From positions 1 to 6,735 of the forward strand of contig JAGYHM010000063.1 of NCBI GenBank assembly GCA_018457305.1: DNA of 6,735 nt. The letters run 5' to 3'. The position numbers and the translations under genes are program-made. This document shows positions 5,199 through 6,735 of the stretch, piece by piece (within the stretch, counting starts at the first letter, position 1; every line of letters starts with the position of its first letter). Under the pieces are notes generated by a model. That model was given only the letters and a program-made list of their open reading frames with translations. It was not told the origin of the DNA and ran no database searches. The stretch comes from Fusobacterium sp. Lineage in GTDB: Bacteria > Fusobacteriota > Fusobacteriia > Fusobacteriales > Fusobacteriaceae.

Positions 5199-6542
5199 TT
5201 ATTCAATATTTTCTTTTTCTTCATTTCTTTTTTGAATTTCTTTTTTCATATTTTTCAAAAACATCATATGTTTCTTTTGAATATTTATTTTCTTCTGTGC
5301 ATTGCTATCTGAAATCATATCAAATATTGGAAATAAAAAGGCAGCAACAATACCAGCAGCAAAACCATTATTATATAAATTTAATCCACCGTGAACTAGC
5401 CCAATATTTTGAACAATAGCCAAATGTATTCCGCCTGCAATAACTCCAGCTATAGGACCAAAAGTTCCACAAATAGGAGCAAGTGAAGTAGAGAATAAAC
5501 CAGATAATGCCAAAGAAAAAGTTGAGATATCAGAAGTAGATTTTGCTAAAATAACTCCGATTAAAATAGGTATGGTATTAAATATTGTTTTTCCATTTGC
5601 TGCAAAACCAACCAACGTAAATAAACCTGCCAATATAGGACCATTAAAAGTTTGACCAGTAAAAAAGACAAAAGCAATACCAATGAAACCCATAATACCC
5701 ATATTTATATAAGATAAGCCATAACCATATATTTCAGTGAAATCAGAATTGTATCCGTCATCTTTTATAAGTTCAAAGTAGCCAGAAAAAGAATTTTCAT
5801 TGATGAAAAAACCTATAATAATTAAAGATAGAAAACAAACAGAGCAAATTATTTTTATAGGTAAATCAAAAGTTGTTGAAATTAAATATTGTTGATGAAT
5901 TTCAAAATTATATATTTTTAATATGGCAACAATAACCGCTCCTAAAATACCTGCTGTAAAGCCTAAATTATATAAATCATATCCGTTATGAAAATTATAT
6001 AAACTTTTAGCCAGTGGAATAACTATAAATCCAATTAAAACTCCAATTAAAATAGCCTTGATATATGAAGTTTCATAGTTTGCACTATCATTAAAAGCAA
6101 CGGCACTAACAAAGGGGGCCAAGGCACTTGAAAATGCTATGCCAATTAAATTTTCAGAAAAATCTGTTGAGGTATAGATAGTATAAATAAGTCCTCCTAA
6201 GTAAAAGGGGAGAATATTTAGCATATTTTTTCCAAAAAATGAAAATCCAAAGAGTGTAAAGAATGCTGCTATAACAATTCCATTGATTTTTACTTTAAAT
6301 AACTTTACTAGAAAAAAATTGAACAGAACAATTAAAACGGCATTTAAAAAAGATGCACCCAAACCTCCAACATATATGAAATCAGTTATTAAAATAGCAG
6401 GAGAAGTTAATATTTTAAAAAGCCCAAGAAAAATATTTTCGTGTTCGTGGATAATATAAGCACTAAATCCACAAAAACTAATTAAAAATATAATTGCACA
6501 TAAAATTTTTATTTTATTTATTCTTTTTTCAATTTTATCCAT
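5199..6542 (-). CDS. DUF1576 family polytopic membrane protein
   Basis: The 447-residue product is a multi-spanning inner-membrane protein that I assign to the uncharacterised DUF1576 family from its sequence style; substrate and activity are unknown. About 12-15 hydrophobic segments are visible, including 11-31, 63-83, 86-103, 131-150, 160-178, 193-211, 228-248, 283-295, 299-316, 343-358, 362-380 and 391-410. The C-terminus (411-447) is hydrophilic, rich in Lys and Glu, and likely cytoplasmic. Two halves repeat each other: FTLFGFSFFGKNMLNILP (95-112) versus FTLVGFAANGKTIFNTIP (308-325), SSALAP (138-143) versus STSLAP (351-356), and LYNLGFTAGI (190-199) versus LYNNGFAAGI (389-398). Twofold internal repeats are common in transporters and channels, so transport is a fair guess but only that. 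The ATG at 6542 has AGAGGTG (6553-6547) 6 bases upstream. It is monocistronic and convergent to rpmF. Confidence 0.85.
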   Translation of the reverse strand: MDKIEKRINKIKILCAIIFLISFCGFSAYIIHEHENIFLGLFKILTSPAILITDFIYVGGLGASFLNAVLIVLFNFFLVKLFKVKINGIVIAAFFTLFGFSFFGKNMLNILPFYLGGLIYTIYTSTDFSENLIGIAFSSALAPFVSAVAFNDSANYETSYIKAILIGVLIGFIVIPLAKSLYNFHNGYDLYNLGFTAGILGAVIVAILKIYNFEIHQQYLISTTFDLPIKIICSVCFLSLIIIGFFINENSFSGYFELIKDDGYNSDFTEIYGYGLSYINMGIMGFIGIAFVFFTGQTFNGPILAGLFTLVGFAANGKTIFNTIPILIGVILAKSTSDISTFSLALSGLFSTSLAPICGTFGPIAGVIAGGIHLAIVQNIGLVHGGLNLYNNGFAAGIVAAFLFPIFDMISDSNAQKKINIQKKHMMFLKNMKKEIQKRNEEKENIE

Positions 6543-6582
6543 TTAACACCTCTAAAAAATTGTGATTTAATATTATCTTTAA

Positions 6583-6611
6583 ATTATACCTTATTTTAAA
6601 TTTCATAGCAA
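6583..6611 (-). promoter_or_regulatory. Promoter of the DUF1576 gene
   Basis: On the minus strand, TTGCTA (6611-6606) lies 17 bases before a perfect TATAAT (6588-6583). Transcription would start near 6576, leaving a leader of about 33 bases that ends with AGAGGTG and the ATG at 6542. The position and hexamers are good; no operator-like palindrome stands out beside it. Confidence 0.7.
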
Positions 6612-6620
6612 TATGATTAT

Positions 6621-6649
6621 TTGAATAAAAATTTTATATATTTTATAAA
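6621..6649 (+). promoter_or_regulatory. Possible promoter of the GIY-YIG gene
   Basis: TTGAAT (6621-6626), a 17-base spacer and TATAAA (6644-6649) resemble a sigma-70 promoter firing to the right, about 45 bases before the GTG at 6694. The region is very AT-rich, so such matches arise easily by chance; a second TAAAAT at 6656-6661 lacks a good -35. The divergent promoter at 6583-6611 is only 10 bases away. Confidence 0.45.
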
Positions 6650-6693
6650 ATGTTGTAAAATAAATACATTAGTTTTAGTGGGGTGCTTTGAGA

Positions 6694-6735
6694 GTGAATT
6701 ATTATATTTATATGTTAAGGTGTGAAGATAATAGT
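6694..6735 (+). CDS. GIY-YIG nuclease superfamily protein, N-terminal fragment
   Basis: The reading frame from GTG 6694 to the window end gives (M)NYYIYMLRCEDNS. This pattern, YYIYMLRCxDxS, is the first strand of small GIY-YIG domain proteins of the YhbQ/UPF0213 kind, single-domain predicted nucleases of about 80-95 residues. The second half of the motif (YTG) would fall just beyond the edge, so the assignment rests on 14 codons. GGGGTG (6680-6685) is the likely ribosome binding site; TTG 6688 in the same frame is an alternative start but is only 4 bases from the G run. The gene is cut by the window, not broken. Confidence 0.7.
   Translation, partial: MNYYIYMLRCEDNS

Overview
The window is AT-rich, gene-dense bacterial DNA with strong AGGAGG-type ribosome binding sites and lysine/glutamate/isoleucine-rich proteins that favour AAA, GAA, ATA and AGA codons. 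Together with the gene content (rnhB, yraN, a small zinc-ribbon gene, comF, tpiA, ychF, rpmF and a DUF1576 membrane protein), this points to a Fusobacterium of the F. nucleatum group. That assignment is an inference from composition and protein style; no search was run.

Layout. Bases 2-43 may be the last codons of an upstream gene. A plus-strand run follows: rnhB (78-701, TTG start), a 271-base gap holding a long imperfect foldback sequence (744-880) and a separate perfect hairpin (890-917), then the tight cluster yraN (973-1332), zinc-ribbon gene (about 1322-1546) and comF (1539-2171), where neighbouring reading frames overlap, and a conserved-looking gene of unknown function (2192-2800). 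A GC-rich patch with its own hairpin (2804-2881) separates this cluster from tpiA (2927-3682) and ychF (3720-4814). A near-consensus promoter (4857-4885) starts a short unit with rpmF (4926-5105), closed by a perfect hairpin terminator (5129-5156). On the minus strand, a 447-residue polytopic membrane protein of the DUF1576 type (6542-5199) converges on that terminator. It is transcribed from its own promoter in a divergent intergenic region, whose other side leads to a GIY-YIG-type gene cut off by the window edge (6694-6735).

How the genes fit together. Most are housekeeping genes: removal of RNA from DNA (RNase HII), a nuclease-fold protein of unclear role (YraN), a phosphoribosyltransferase-fold protein linked in other bacteria to DNA uptake (ComF), glycolysis (TpiA), a ribosome-associated ATPase (YchF) and ribosomal protein bL32 (RpmF). 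rnhB-yraN-zinc ribbon-comF carries a nucleic-acid theme. tpiA-ychF looks co-transcribed. No defence island, prophage, CRISPR array, rRNA or tRNA gene is visible. The least explained parts are the two intergenic repeat-like sequences, the 202-residue protein, and the duplicated DUF1576 membrane protein. I do not see a convincing new multi-gene system.
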